A program made the position numbers and the translations under genes. Of a stretch of DNA of 39,323 nucleotides, positions 9,361-17,748 are shown piece after piece. Each line of letters begins with the position of its first letter. Positions within the stretch are counted from its first letter, which is position 1. Source of the DNA: Cardiobacteriaceae bacterium. GTDB taxonomy: Bacteria > Pseudomonadota > Gammaproteobacteria > Cardiobacteriales > Cardiobacteriaceae. Location: positions 1 through 39,323 of the forward strand of contig JAFUTP010000032.1 of the NCBI GenBank assembly GCA_017484165.1, written 5' to 3'. The notes under the pieces are model-generated. The model was not told the DNA's origin and searched no databases. It was given only the letters and a program-made list of their open reading frames with translations.

Positions 9361-9591
9361 ATGGCTATCAATTACAGCGTCCGCATCGATGAAGAATTGA
9401 AAAATAAAGCATTTCCGATTATTGAAAGTTATGGATTAACGCCTGCACAATTGATTAAGCTCATTTTTCATCAAATTGCCGAAACCCGAGTTATACCGCT
9501 ATCTTTTGATTATTTAGCGAAGAAATCTAGCGAAGAAAATGAAGATGTTGAAGTGGCAAAAATTGAGTCAAAATCCGAATGTCATTCATAA
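9361..9591 (+). CDS. orphan DinJ/RelB-like ribbon-helix-helix antitoxin
   Basis: This 76-residue protein starts at ATG 9361 with AGGAGA six bases upstream. The N-terminus (YSVRIDEELKNKAFPIIESYGLTPAQLIKLIFHQI) is the ribbon-helix-helix of the DinJ/RelB family; the acidic C-terminal tail would wrap a toxin. No toxin gene follows: the next gene is convergent YafQ, which belongs to a second, divergently located DinJ-like antitoxin. This one may be a relic of a lost pair or may interact with that YafQ. A small dyad CGCA-AA-TGCG (9300-9309) upstream could be its operator (weak). Confidence 0.75.
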   Translation: MAINYSVRIDEELKNKAFPIIESYGLTPAQLIKLIFHQIAETRVIPLSFDYLAKKSSEENEDVEVAKIESKSECHS

Positions 9592-9611
9592 CTATTTATT
9601 TATAACAACCG

Positions 9612-9881
9612 CTAAAAAACTTCCGAATGCGAACCGATGCGATACAACAATAAATCATTGCCATCTATACGGTAAATCAGCAATAAATCTGGCTTGATAT
9701 GACATTCGCGAAAATTCTTCAAATTTCCCGTCAATTGATGATCGTGATATTTCTGTTCAAGCTGCAAGCCATTGATTAAGCAATAAATTATTTCCGTCCA
9801 TTCGCTAGTTAGCAGTGCAGAAATTTGCCTCTTAACATCTCGACGAAATTGCGCACTGGTAACAATTTTTAGTTTAGCCAT
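9612..9881 (-). CDS. YafQ-family mRNA interferase toxin
   Basis: This 89-residue protein belongs to the RelE superfamily, YafQ branch. The conserved histidines are visible: YHDH (H46/H48), RECH (H61), KPD (D65) and GSHSEVF (H85). The Trp after the conserved Asp in E. coli YafQ is Leu here (PDLLLIY). Its start overlaps the antitoxin gene by 8 bp, the standard dinJ-yafQ organisation. It converges with the orphan antitoxin ending at 9591. Confidence 0.85.
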   Translation of the reverse strand: MAKLKIVTSAQFRRDVKRQISALLTSEWTEIIYCLINGLQLEQKYHDHQLTGNLKNFRECHIKPDLLLIYRIDGNDLLLYRIGSHSEVF

Positions 9882-10173
9882 TAACTTCTCCGAGAATATC
9901 CTGCATCATTTCTTCTACCGTGTCATAGCGTTTAGCGGTCTTCATTTCCTCATCCATTGCAAGCAAGGTGCGCACCGTTTCTTCGTTATATTCCCTACCA
10001 GCGCACAACGGACATTCGGAATTTTCCTGCTGATATTCAAAATTAAGCTGATTTGAGCTAATAATTTGACTGAAAAAAGACTTTATCAATTCCGTTGGGG
10101 TTATGCCATATTTCTCAATTACCGCAAAAGCTTGTTCTTGTAATTTAGTATCTAGTTCGATTGTGAATGACAT
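9874..10173 (-). CDS. DinJ/RelB-like antitoxin of the YafQ module
   Basis: This 99-residue protein starts at ATG 10173 (MSFTIELD), supported by AGGAGA immediately upstream; an 18-codon upstream extension is unlikely. It has an N-terminal ribbon-helix-helix (IELDTKLQEQAFAVIEKYGITPTELIKSFFSQI) and a longer C-terminal arm with CPLC and an acidic EEM-rich stretch. It overlaps the toxin start by 8 bp. It resembles the orphan antitoxin at 9361-9591 in the first 40 residues, suggesting duplication or related ancestry. Confidence 0.82.
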   Translation of the reverse strand: MSFTIELDTKLQEQAFAVIEKYGITPTELIKSFFSQIISSNQLNFEYQQENSECPLCAGREYNEETVRTLLAMDEEMKTAKRYDTVEEMMQDILGEVNG

Positions 10174-10202
10174 AAATATCTCCTGATAAATAGCGGTTAG
10201 GA

Positions 10203-10208
10203 TATAAT
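10203..10208 (+). promoter_or_regulatory. possible -10 element for lptG
   Basis: A perfect TATAAT lies 56 bp upstream of the lptG ATG in the divergent gap to the antitoxin gene. I see no convincing -35, so the assignment is tentative. Confidence 0.35.
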
Positions 10209-10263
10209 TTTTACCGAAATACCGCAATAGAACAAGAATAGCAAATATTTTCTAGGAATACAA

Positions 10264-11316
10264 ATGCCAAAATTTGACCGTTACCTTTTAAGTAACATAT
10301 TTTCAGGCACGATAATTGCCTTAATTTTTCTATTAACAATAGATTTTTTAGTGCAAAGTGGGGAAGAAATTTCCACCGTAGGGGAGGGAAATTATACCAT
10401 AACAGTGATGCTAACAGTGCTATTTTTTCAATTACCAGAGCGCATAATCGAATTCACTCCCGCCGCAATTTTGGTCGGTAGTATTTTGTCTCTCGGTCAA
10501 CTTGCAACACAGCAGGAACTCACTGTCGCACAAACTGCGGGAATGTCACGGCTGCGCATTGTTCGTTCGGGGATTTTTCTTGCGCTGTTTTTTGGCTGTC
10601 TTTTAATCGCAATTGCGGAATTTATTGCACCGCAAAGTTCGCAAAAAAGCGAAGAAATCCGTAATTTTGCCCTCGGTAAAACCAGCCAAAACACTTACGC
10701 GAATGGCTTATGGTTTAACGACAAAAACCAGCAATTGATACACATTGCATCACTTTTGCCAGACGGCAGCCTCAATAATTTACATTTTTACCGCCGACAA
10801 AATAATACAATTGAAATACAAACCGCCGAAAAAGCCATATTTAACAATAACTCCTGGCGATTAGAAAAACCGCAAAAATGGACTTTTACGCCAGAAAAAA
10901 TTGTAGAAATTTCTACCGATAATTCTTGGCAAACAACTGCAACACCTGAAAATTTATATCAAATTGCCGCGAAGAAAAATTCTGGCACCATCGCGGAATT
11001 GCTTGCGCTAAATAGTTTTCTCAAAAGCAATTCTCTTCCGCATCAAAAGGAAAGTCTCGCGCTTTGGCAAAGAATATTTTTACCGATATCCGCACTGACA
11101 ATGTTATTACTCGCGCTACCGTTTGTATTCAAAACCAGTCGCGGTACTAACGGTAGCCGTTTACTAATTGGCATCATACTCGGCACTTTGTATTACATCA
11201 TTCAGGGAATAATTTCCAGTTTAGCGATTTTGCTAAATTTTCCAGCAATAATCGGAGCACTTTTACCGAATATACTGCTCGGATTACCGCCAATTTTTAT
11301 CCTAATGCGTAGTTAA
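10264..11316 (+). CDS. lptG: LPS export ABC transporter permease LptG
   Basis: This is a 350-residue inner-membrane protein: two N-terminal transmembrane helices, a third near residue 100-120, a periplasmic beta-jellyroll region (about 130-260), and three C-terminal helices. The signatures GEGNYT, FTPAAILVGSILSLG and QELTVAQTAGMSRLRI are those of the LptF/LptG family and fit LptG best. It works with LptF and the LptB ATPase to extract LPS from the inner membrane and pass it to LptC. Unusually, lptF is not upstream; the neighbours there are toxin-antitoxin genes on the other strand. holA follows 33 bp downstream. Confidence 0.85.
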   Translation: MPKFDRYLLSNIFSGTIIALIFLLTIDFLVQSGEEISTVGEGNYTITVMLTVLFFQLPERIIEFTPAAILVGSILSLGQLATQQELTVAQTAGMSRLRIVRSGIFLALFFGCLLIAIAEFIAPQSSQKSEEIRNFALGKTSQNTYANGLWFNDKNQQLIHIASLLPDGSLNNLHFYRRQNNTIEIQTAEKAIFNNNSWRLEKPQKWTFTPEKIVEISTDNSWQTTATPENLYQIAAKKNSGTIAELLALNSFLKSNSLPHQKESLALWQRIFLPISALTMLLLALPFVFKTSRGTNGSRLLIGIILGTLYYIIQGIISSLAILLNFPAIIGALLPNILLGLPPIFILMRS

Positions 11317-11349
11317 ATGAAATACTTTCACAATAATTTGTAAGACAAT

Positions 11350-12372
11350 ATGAATACAAAAGTTAATGCACAAAACGCCGTCGAATACATCAGCAAAAAT
11401 CCCCTGCCCAAAATCAGCATCATCAGCGGCGCAGAAATTCTTATCAATCAGGAAAACGCAGACGCTTTGCGCAAAAAAGCTCTTGCCGAAGGTTATACCG
11501 AACGCCGCCGCATTGACGCTCCTGACCGTGCTAATACCGCCGCCGCAAGCTGGCGCGAACTACAACTCGAATACGAATCCCCTTCCCTTTTTGCCGATAA
11601 ACGCTTAATCGAATTTGTCGGCGGACAAAAAACTCTCGACAAACATGCGACTGCCATCATTGAAAACATTAGCAAAAAAAATTCCAACGAGATTATTTTG
11701 ATTATCCAGTTAGCAAATTTGGAAAAAGAAAGCAAAATTGCTGGTGTGCTTGAATTACATAGTAATACGCTCACCCAGCAAGAGTATGAATTTCAAATAC
11801 AAAAACGCCTCAAAAAAGCAGGAATTTCGCTCACTTCCAGCGCATATGAAAAATTTCTTGATTATCATGAAGGTAATTTGCTTGCAGCCCAACAGTCAAT
11901 CAACCGTCTGCGGCAATATCCCGACCACAAAGACAGCTTGAACGAACAGGAAATTAAAGAACGGCTTTCCGATTTTGCCCGTTTTGGAGCGCAGGATTTC
12001 GCCAACGCCTTGATTGCTGCCGATTGGATTGCCTGCTACCGCGTCGCCGAAAAGCTCGAAGCAAGCGATAAGGGCATTTTGGAGCTGATAAATTGGCAAA
12101 TCCGCACACAAATGAACACAATTTTGCAACTTTTGTCGCGACCGCAAAACGAACGGCAGAATATTTTTCAATCCGCAGTTCCACCGATTTATTACCGTCG
12201 GCAGGCGGTTTTTATTAGCAATCTTGCAAAATGGACACCGCAACTAGCAATCGCAACTCTTCATTTATCCGCCAAAATTGACCGCATCAGCAAAGGTGCT
12301 GCTGCAGGAAATGCTTGGCAAACTTTACGGCAATATTGCCTCTTACGAGCAGAAGCTAATACTCATAAATAG
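11350..12372 (+). CDS. holA: DNA polymerase III subunit delta
   Basis: This 340-residue protein matches HolA in length and pattern: an N-terminal P-loop-like ATPase fold lacking a true Walker A (PKISIISGAEILINQENADALRKKA), a central LFADKRLIEF segment, EGNLLAAQQSINRL, and a helical C-terminal collar domain ending GNAWQTLRQYCL. Delta opens the sliding clamp during clamp loading. In many gammaproteobacteria holA sits next to lptE; here it follows lptG, so it stays in an LPS-export context and is probably co-transcribed with it. Confidence 0.9.
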   Translation: MNTKVNAQNAVEYISKNPLPKISIISGAEILINQENADALRKKALAEGYTERRRIDAPDRANTAAASWRELQLEYESPSLFADKRLIEFVGGQKTLDKHATAIIENISKKNSNEIILIIQLANLEKESKIAGVLELHSNTLTQQEYEFQIQKRLKKAGISLTSSAYEKFLDYHEGNLLAAQQSINRLRQYPDHKDSLNEQEIKERLSDFARFGAQDFANALIAADWIACYRVAEKLEASDKGILELINWQIRTQMNTILQLLSRPQNERQNIFQSAVPPIYYRRQAVFISNLAKWTPQLAIATLHLSAKIDRISKGAAAGNAWQTLRQYCLLRAEANTHK

Positions 12373-12444
12373 AAATATTTACACTGTTATTGTTAATATT
12401 TTTAGCCGTTATGATTATTTTTCTTCACTGTTGTTTATTTTTAT

Positions 12445-12771
12445 CTAATTACCGAAAGAGCCAAAACCATCGTAATAACAACCATATTTATTAGCTAATT
12501 GCATCAGATTTTCCTCAAGTTCCAAAACCGTATGCAATTCTGGAATTATTGTTATTTTGCAATAGCAGGTAAATTCCTCTCCTTTTATATTGCGTTCTAT
12601 TACGGTAGAAAAATTGCTGTTGTATCGCATTAAATCTTTAATAAAATCAACGAAATTATCGCTTTTACTTACAACAAAAAATTCAATTGTCATTTCTTTT
12701 GTTAAATCAGAACCAGTATTTTTATACCGTTCTAATGCATCTTTGCTAGCCTGAATAAATTGTTCATCCAT
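12445..12771 (-). CDS. RraB-like (regulator of RNase E) family protein
   Basis: This 108-residue acidic protein starts at ATG 12771 (MDEQFIQ), with GGAGG about 12 bp upstream. A 12-codon extension to 12807 would begin inside the adjacent MITE and is unlikely to be native. The predicted alpha/beta fold and C-terminal ANKYGCYYDGFGSFG motif match the RraB family, whose characterised member binds and inhibits RNase E. A MITE insertion (12800-12909) begins 28 bp upstream of the start codon, so native promoter sequence is probably displaced. Confidence 0.7.
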   Translation of the reverse strand: MDEQFIQASKDALERYKNTGSDLTKEMTIEFFVVSKSDNFVDFIKDLMRYNSNFSTVIERNIKGEEFTCYCKITIIPELHTVLELEENLMQLANKYGCYYDGFGSFGN

Positions 12772-12795
12772 CAAGATTATTTTCCTCCATTCATA

Positions 12796-12913
12796 CTCAG
12801 GGCGCATCTAAAATTTATTTTTTACCATCGTCATCCTGAGCGCAGCGAAGGATCTGCTGATAGAGATTTTTCGCCTACGGCTCAAAATGACGAATTTTTA
12901 GACACGCTCCTCA
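12796..12913. mobile_element. MITE-like element, copy 1 (110 bp plus 4-bp direct repeat)
   Basis: The element spans 12800-12909, bounded by imperfect terminal inverted repeats (GGGCGCATCTAAA... / ...TTTTTAGACACGCTC). Identical 4-bp flanks CTCA (12796-12799 and 12910-12913) look like a target-site duplication. Its core is a REP-like hairpin (CGTCATCCTGAGCGCAGCG...CTCAAAATGACG). It matches copy 2 at 19830-19951. It has no coding capacity for a transposase. Confidence 0.75.
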
Positions 12914-12974
12914 ATAAAAATAACAAGCCGATAAGCATTTTTTTCAACATCAATATTTCTGTAATCAGTAATAA

Positions 12975-13010
12975 AAAATGCCCAGCGAATAGTAAATATT
13001 GCTAGGCGTT
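12975..13010. other. hairpin in the rraB-pilY1 gap
   Basis: GCC(C)AGC at about 12981-12987 can pair with GCT(A)GGC about 15 nt downstream, with AT-rich flanks and loop. It could be a weak terminator. The remaining 12914-13080 interval shows no gene. Confidence 0.3.
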
Positions 13011-13082
13011 ATTTATTTTATGAGGAATTGCATGTAAATGCAAATTTTTATCATTTAGAAAACATCGATATTTACCGTCAGC

Positions 13083-13112
13083 ATAAAAAAAACCACCGCC
13101 GAAGCGGTGGAA
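13083..13112 (-). terminator. intrinsic terminator of pilY1
   Basis: Stem CCACCGC (13093-13099), loop CGAA, stem GCGGTGG (13104-13110). On the minus strand it is followed by a T8 run (13085-13092). It lies 40 bp past the pilY1 stop. Confidence 0.85.
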
Positions 13113-13150
13113 AATTATGTTTAAGTAAATGGTTTTTTGATGAATTTTTG

Positions 13151-16100
13151 TTAGTTGATTTTGATTTCGCGCAAAGATGTGCGAATGAAGATGCCGCCTT
13201 TTCTTCTATCCAAGAAGATATGTTGAGGAACACCGTTTTCATCTGTCATGCGAGTGTAATACACTGTGCTGACATTTCCATCGCCGTCCGAAACCACGAT
13301 TTCTGACAAACCAGCGACTGGTGTAACCGTATTTTCAATTTCATACATAACCCCAGTTTTATCTTCGCCATTAACGGTCATATCCATATTCGTATCGAAT
13401 ACTTGCGGAATAGCACCGCCAGTGAGCAAATCAATGGAAATCAGAGCAGTTGAACCAGATTTGAATTCGCATTCATCTTCTTCAACATTGGCAGCATCGT
13501 TTTTAACCCCGACGAAATAAGCGTATTTACCGTATTTGCCAGACAAAATTTGCGCATTTGCCGCAACAGATCGACCTTTATCCAAAGCCAAACGCCAGCC
13601 GTTTGCGGTTATTTTGCCGCTTGCATCAACTGCACCGATAGAAGCAAGTTCGCTAATTACTTTACCGCTGCTATCAACATTCGGATTTTCGAGGTTATAA
13701 AGATTGCGTCCGCCGCCGTTTTCTTCCGTGCCAGACAAGCGAGTTTTGTCGCCCAAAGTTCTTTGTGTGATTTTGTCATCGGTTACTACATCACTACCGT
13801 TATCGACAATGCCATACACATAGTTTTGCACATCGGAAGCAACACCTGATTTATCCAAATAATGTCCCGTGCCGAAAACAACAATGGTTTTACCTTGAAC
13901 TTTTTCCGCATACGGAGCACCAGTTACAGGTTGTGCATCAGATCCAGCCGCGAAGAGTTTTTCTGCTTTCAGAGAACCTTCTGATTTGAGCTTTTTATTT
14001 CCTTCGCTGTCGATATTCCACAAATCAACTCGCCAGATATTGCCGTCAAAATCACCGACATAAAGCTTATCTGCTACACCGTCGCCGTCTTCGTCATAAA
14101 CGAACGGTTCGCCGACACCGTCAGAACCAAGCGCAATACGAGTTCCTTTACCAGTAAGCGGATTTAAGTAATACAAAGAACCAAGACCTGTCTCACTGTG
14201 ATAACCGCTAGAAAAGACAACACGGCTAGTCAATTTATCGCCGTCCAGCGTGATTGCCTGCACTGGTGAAGATGTCAAATAACCGAGATTTGCATCGTTT
14301 AATTCCCAAGTATTGGTATTGGCATCAAAGTTATCAGAAGTTACATCAAAGGCATAAACCGATTTTGCACCGCGACCTGCACTACCGATAACAACCGATT
14401 TTGCCTGACCGCCTTCGCAATAGTCAAAGTAAAGCGAAAAACCGTCGTTTAAGTAAGTGTGTTGTTTGTGGTTAATCGCATTTTTATGGATATTCGGTAA
14501 AACAGCAGTCGGAATGTAGCCGTATCTTTCATTGCCATTTACATCAAAAATATGGTAGATACCGTCATTTGCCGCAACACCGTAGTAATTTCCGCGAGTT
14601 TTTGCATTATTTGCAAATTGACATGTTTGGGCAGTTTTTTCAGCGTATTGCGATTTGATGTAGTGATACGGAAATACTGATTTTTCATCAACTTGGAAAA
14701 TTCCCGTTACAGGCGAATTCACAATCGTGCCAAGAATACTTACCGTGCGGTCGCGAAGCGCAACACTATCGTCGTCTTCTTTAATATTCGAGGCTTCTTT
14801 GGCAGGATTACCGAGAATGTATTCATACAAATCTTGGGCTTTCACACCTTCAATTGCATCACTAGTCAAATCACCAGCAGAAAATTGACCTTTCGCGGTA
14901 AAGATATGTCCAGCACGCTCTTTGTAAGCTTTTTCGTCGTGATAAACATCTAATTTATCGCCAGAATCCCAAGCCAAAGTTTCTAAAAACGGATAAGTCG
15001 TATGGTTTTCCGTCATTTGATCTTTGATTTTCTGGTAATCCAAAGTGCCAGCAATGTCATTACCTTCACTATCTTTACCAGCTGCACTACTGCTATAACG
15101 GCTCAAATCAAGATAAATTCCGCGGATTGTTCCGTAATTCTTCGCCAAGTTGAAGTTTGAGTTCCAAATCAAATGGTCATCATCAGCACAAACATATTGC
15201 GGTTCATATTTATCAAACTTCGTTTTTTCTTCCGCTGGTAAATTTTCAAGCGGCACGAATTTCTTGGTTTTAGAACATGTTTTCGTCAAATCCAAAGTGT
15301 TTGATGGAGTAATCGGAGCACGCAAGTTCAAAGTATCTGCCGATTGCGAGGCATATTTAACACTAGTGTTTTCAATATCTACAAACGCTTTTTGCAAACT
15401 ATCAATCATCGCGTTCGGATTGTTTGCCAAACCAAAATTGCGCGGCATACCGTCGGTATATCTATCAAAAGAACTTTTACCAACTTTGTCATCCGTCCAA
15501 GATTTGCGGTTTTGCAATTGTTCCAAAGCAGAACCTTTTTCAGGATCAAAAGTAAATCCGCCGAACTTGCCAGCTAAATAGTAAGGATTGGCGATTTGTG
15601 TGCCATCACCAGCAGCATTTTTGTTGTAAATACCACCCTTATCGCCAGAATCTGTCCAAATTTTGGTGTAGTTGTCTTCCAGAACATCAATAAAGAAGTT
15701 ATTGATGAACATTTTCTCGCCGCTCAATGCGCTGATATCTGGACGAACATCATTAGTATGCACCCAGTAAGCCATTCCCGCCATACCGTAAATCGGACTT
15801 CTATCAGTACCAATAGCTCCACCATTTTGATACCACTGGAAAACAGAGCCTTGGAATTCTGCAATTTCTTGATAAGAAGTTTTGTCATCTTTACCGCTTG
15901 CAACATTGTCGGTTAGCGTATTGCTGTTGCCATTAGCAGTAAAGTTTGGCAAATTACCGTCTGCCCATGTGTTGCTATCACCGATGGTAATGATGGTTGG
16001 AACAAAGCAAGCAGCGGTTTTTAAGTTACCTTTTGGATTTAATGGATCTTCCCAAGTTTGATAAATCGGGAAGTTATCTTGCATTGTCGGAGTTATCGTT

Positions 16101-17428
16101 GCTGGAAGCTCATAAGGCAATTCACCGCGAACAATCGGTTCTTCACCGTCATCCGCCCAAGCACCATTACGCAAATAACGAACTGCAGTGTAATACAACT
16201 CCGCTACAGGATCTTTCGCGTCATAAGGTGCAGCATCACCGAATTTATTCAAATAGTTGATAACACCAGAATTTGCAAGTCCCGAAGCAGAGTCAGGATT
16301 CAAAATAAATCTACCTTTATCGTCCCATTCTGCTGCATCGCCGTATTTTCCGTAACCGCCGACATTTTTCATTTTTGCCCGCAAAACGCCGCCATCGACT
16401 TTATCTCCGTCCGCTGGTTCTTCCCCACTGTCTTTACCAGTCATATAACCCATTGCGGCAACACGCATTCCTGCCGATGCTTTTTCTTGCAAAATCCCAG
16501 TCGGTTTTACATCTTTTTTACCATCTTTTTGGTATTCAACAACGACATTGAACCATTTTGCAGATTTTTCCTTTACACCAGTTGCTGAAACTGCCGTATT
16601 CGGAATTTCCTCTGCCACACCTTGCAATGTCAAATGAAAACCTGTGCCTTCACTAGTAAAGTTCAGACCTTTTGCACCAGTTTCCTCAATTTTTTTCGCT
16701 ACCGAATGCGGCAACAATTTATTCAAAAAGTCTTTATCACCAGTAATAGAACTATCCAATGTGCGGTTTTTGAATGTCGCCATTACTTGGTTTCTGCTGC
16801 TCAAAAATTTATTCGTATTTTGCTCACCAGACCACAGCATCGCACGGCGTAAATAAGTAGAGCTATCTGTATCCGCGTCTGTGTAATTATTTATCGCACT
16901 TCCGACACCTTTTGCACGATTTCCGCCTGTCAATGTTTGACGGAAAATATCTAAAGCAGACATCGTCAGGAAGTTCATCACATTTCCTGACCATTCATAT
17001 TCACCACTACACAAACCGACATAACCGTTTTGAGTTTCAGCAGGACGGGTATATCTGAAATAACCGTCGCCAAATTCTGCAAACGAACCATCTACCTGAT
17101 TATGTTTGCTCGTCCAACCGCCAGTTGCACCGTGCTCAATGGTTTGCACATATTCATAACAGGCATTGTTATCAAAGTATCCGTGAAATCTTTCCTTGTT
17201 TTTTTCACTTAATAATTCTTTATTCAAGGAATTTGTAGAAGAATACGCCGCACCAGCAGTCGGATACTCTACCGATACTGCCAAAACAACTGCTGGTTTT
17301 TTATTTTTTCCCGCATTGCTATAAAGGGGATCGCCTTGCACATCAGGAACTGATGCCGCGAAAGAATTAGCAGCGAATGCTGCAACAAGTGTATTGATTG
17401 CTAATGTGATTTTTTTATACTTAAACAT
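13151..17428 (-). CDS. pilY1: type IV pilus assembly/adhesin protein PilC/PilY1
   Basis: This is a 1425-residue secreted protein. The N-terminal signal peptide has a hydrophobic core (ITLAINTLVAAFAANSFA, cleavage about residue 25). A large variable N-terminal region is followed by the conserved PilC/PilY1 beta-propeller domain in the C-terminal third (VFSSGYHSETGLGSLYYLNP...VGDFDGNIWRVDLW). The calcium-binding loop DEDGDGVADKLYVGD lies at about residues 1109-1123. PilC/PilY1 proteins sit at the pilus tip or outer membrane, antagonise PilT retraction and contribute to adhesion and calcium-dependent twitching. The gene is longer than neisserial PilC (about 1040 aa). It stands alone, without minor pilin genes. 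A TGACA-N5-TGTCA dyad lies about 100 bp upstream of the start. Confidence 0.9.
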   Translation of the reverse strand: MFKYKKITLAINTLVAAFAANSFAASVPDVQGDPLYSNAGKNKKPAVVLAVSVEYPTAGAAYSSTNSLNKELLSEKNKERFHGYFDNNACYEYVQTIEHGATGGWTSKHNQVDGSFAEFGDGYFRYTRPAETQNGYVGLCSGEYEWSGNVMNFLTMSALDIFRQTLTGGNRAKGVGSAINNYTDADTDSSTYLRRAMLWSGEQNTNKFLSSRNQVMATFKNRTLDSSITGDKDFLNKLLPHSVAKKIEETGAKGLNFTSEGTGFHLTLQGVAEEIPNTAVSATGVKEKSAKWFNVVVEYQKDGKKDVKPTGILQEKASAGMRVAAMGYMTGKDSGEEPADGDKVDGGVLRAKMKNVGGYGKYGDAAEWDDKGRFILNPDSASGLANSGVINYLNKFGDAAPYDAKDPVAELYYTAVRYLRNGAWADDGEEPIVRGELPYELPATITPTMQDNFPIYQTWEDPLNPKGNLKTAACFVPTIITIGDSNTWADGNLPNFTANGNSNTLTDNVASGKDDKTSYQEIAEFQGSVFQWYQNGGAIGTDRSPIYGMAGMAYWVHTNDVRPDISALSGEKMFINNFFIDVLEDNYTKIWTDSGDKGGIYNKNAAGDGTQIANPYYLAGKFGGFTFDPEKGSALEQLQNRKSWTDDKVGKSSFDRYTDGMPRNFGLANNPNAMIDSLQKAFVDIENTSVKYASQSADTLNLRAPITPSNTLDLTKTCSKTKKFVPLENLPAEEKTKFDKYEPQYVCADDDHLIWNSNFNLAKNYGTIRGIYLDLSRYSSSAAGKDSEGNDIAGTLDYQKIKDQMTENHTTYPFLETLAWDSGDKLDVYHDEKAYKERAGHIFTAKGQFSAGDLTSDAIEGVKAQDLYEYILGNPAKEASNIKEDDDSVALRDRTVSILGTIVNSPVTGIFQVDEKSVFPYHYIKSQYAEKTAQTCQFANNAKTRGNYYGVAANDGIYHIFDVNGNERYGYIPTAVLPNIHKNAINHKQHTYLNDGFSLYFDYCEGGQAKSVVIGSAGRGAKSVYAFDVTSDNFDANTNTWELNDANLGYLTSSPVQAITLDGDKLTSRVVFSSGYHSETGLGSLYYLNPLTGKGTRIALGSDGVGEPFVYDEDGDGVADKLYVGDFDGNIWRVDLWNIDSEGNKKLKSEGSLKAEKLFAAGSDAQPVTGAPYAEKVQGKTIVVFGTGHYLDKSGVASDVQNYVYGIVDNGSDVVTDDKITQRTLGDKTRLSGTEENGGGRNLYNLENPNVDSSGKVISELASIGAVDASGKITANGWRLALDKGRSVAANAQILSGKYGKYAYFVGVKNDAANVEEDECEFKSGSTALISIDLLTGGAIPQVFDTNMDMTVNGEDKTGVMYEIENTVTPVAGLSEIVVSDGDGNVSTVYYTRMTDENGVPQHIFLDRRKGGIFIRTSLREIKIN

Positions 17429-17522
17429 AGTCTCGACCTCAAAAAACTTTCTTGGAAATTGCGCTATATAAATCGCGTCGGTCGAAACAGTTTTTCATAT
17501 ACCAAAAAGCTTAAATATCAAG

Positions 17523-17541
17523 AATGACAAAAATTGTCATT
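17523..17541. promoter_or_regulatory. TGACA-N5-TGTCA dyad, pilY1 upstream
   Basis: AATGACAAAAATTGTCATT is a near-perfect 19-bp palindrome about 100 bp upstream of the pilY1 ATG. It is the best member of the dyad family seen in the neighbouring gaps. Confidence 0.6.
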
Positions 17542-17625
17542 TCTCAAAAACAGCCGTTCTGGTCTAGCATTGCGGCGAATATCAGCCAAATCCTCCGCTT
17601 GGAAAAATGAAAAATATTTAATTCT

Positions 17626-17640
17626 TACAAAAATTGTCAT
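17626..17640. promoter_or_regulatory. degenerate dyad (TTACA-N5-TGTCA)
   Basis: TTACAAAAATTGTCA has the same spacing as the palindrome 100 bp away, with one half-site degraded. Confidence 0.4.
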
Positions 17641-17678
17641 AACATATTTTCACCCAAGCTTAATAATTTCAGCAAGAA

Positions 17679-17714
17679 AGAAAAAACGCAGGAAACAAAT
17701 CCTGCGTTTTTATG
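17679..17714. terminator. bidirectional terminator between pckA and pilY1
   Basis: Stem CGCAGGAA (17687-17694), five-base loop, stem TTCCTGCG (17700-17707), with A-run and T-run flanks. It lies downstream of pckA (minus) and upstream of the pilY1 promoter region. Confidence 0.8.
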
Positions 17715-17721
17715 TTTATCT

Positions 17722-17736
17722 GACATTTTTTGTCGT
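17722..17736. promoter_or_regulatory. dyad TGACA-TTTTT-TGTCG
   Basis: Same half-site spacing as the other dyads. It lies just downstream of the pckA stop codon (17749), so a promoter role here is unclear. Confidence 0.4.
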
Positions 17737-17748
17737 TTGAACGAGCCG

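Noticed and set aside
10264-11316. Reading the permease as LptF
   Set aside because: The GxGNYT segment and QELTVAQTAGMS pattern fit LptG better, though the two are paralogues and the lone position leaves some doubt.
12800-12909. MITE copy 1 as a simple rho-independent terminator
   Set aside because: The long inverted ends plus identical CTCA flanks indicate insertion; no T-run follows the hairpin.
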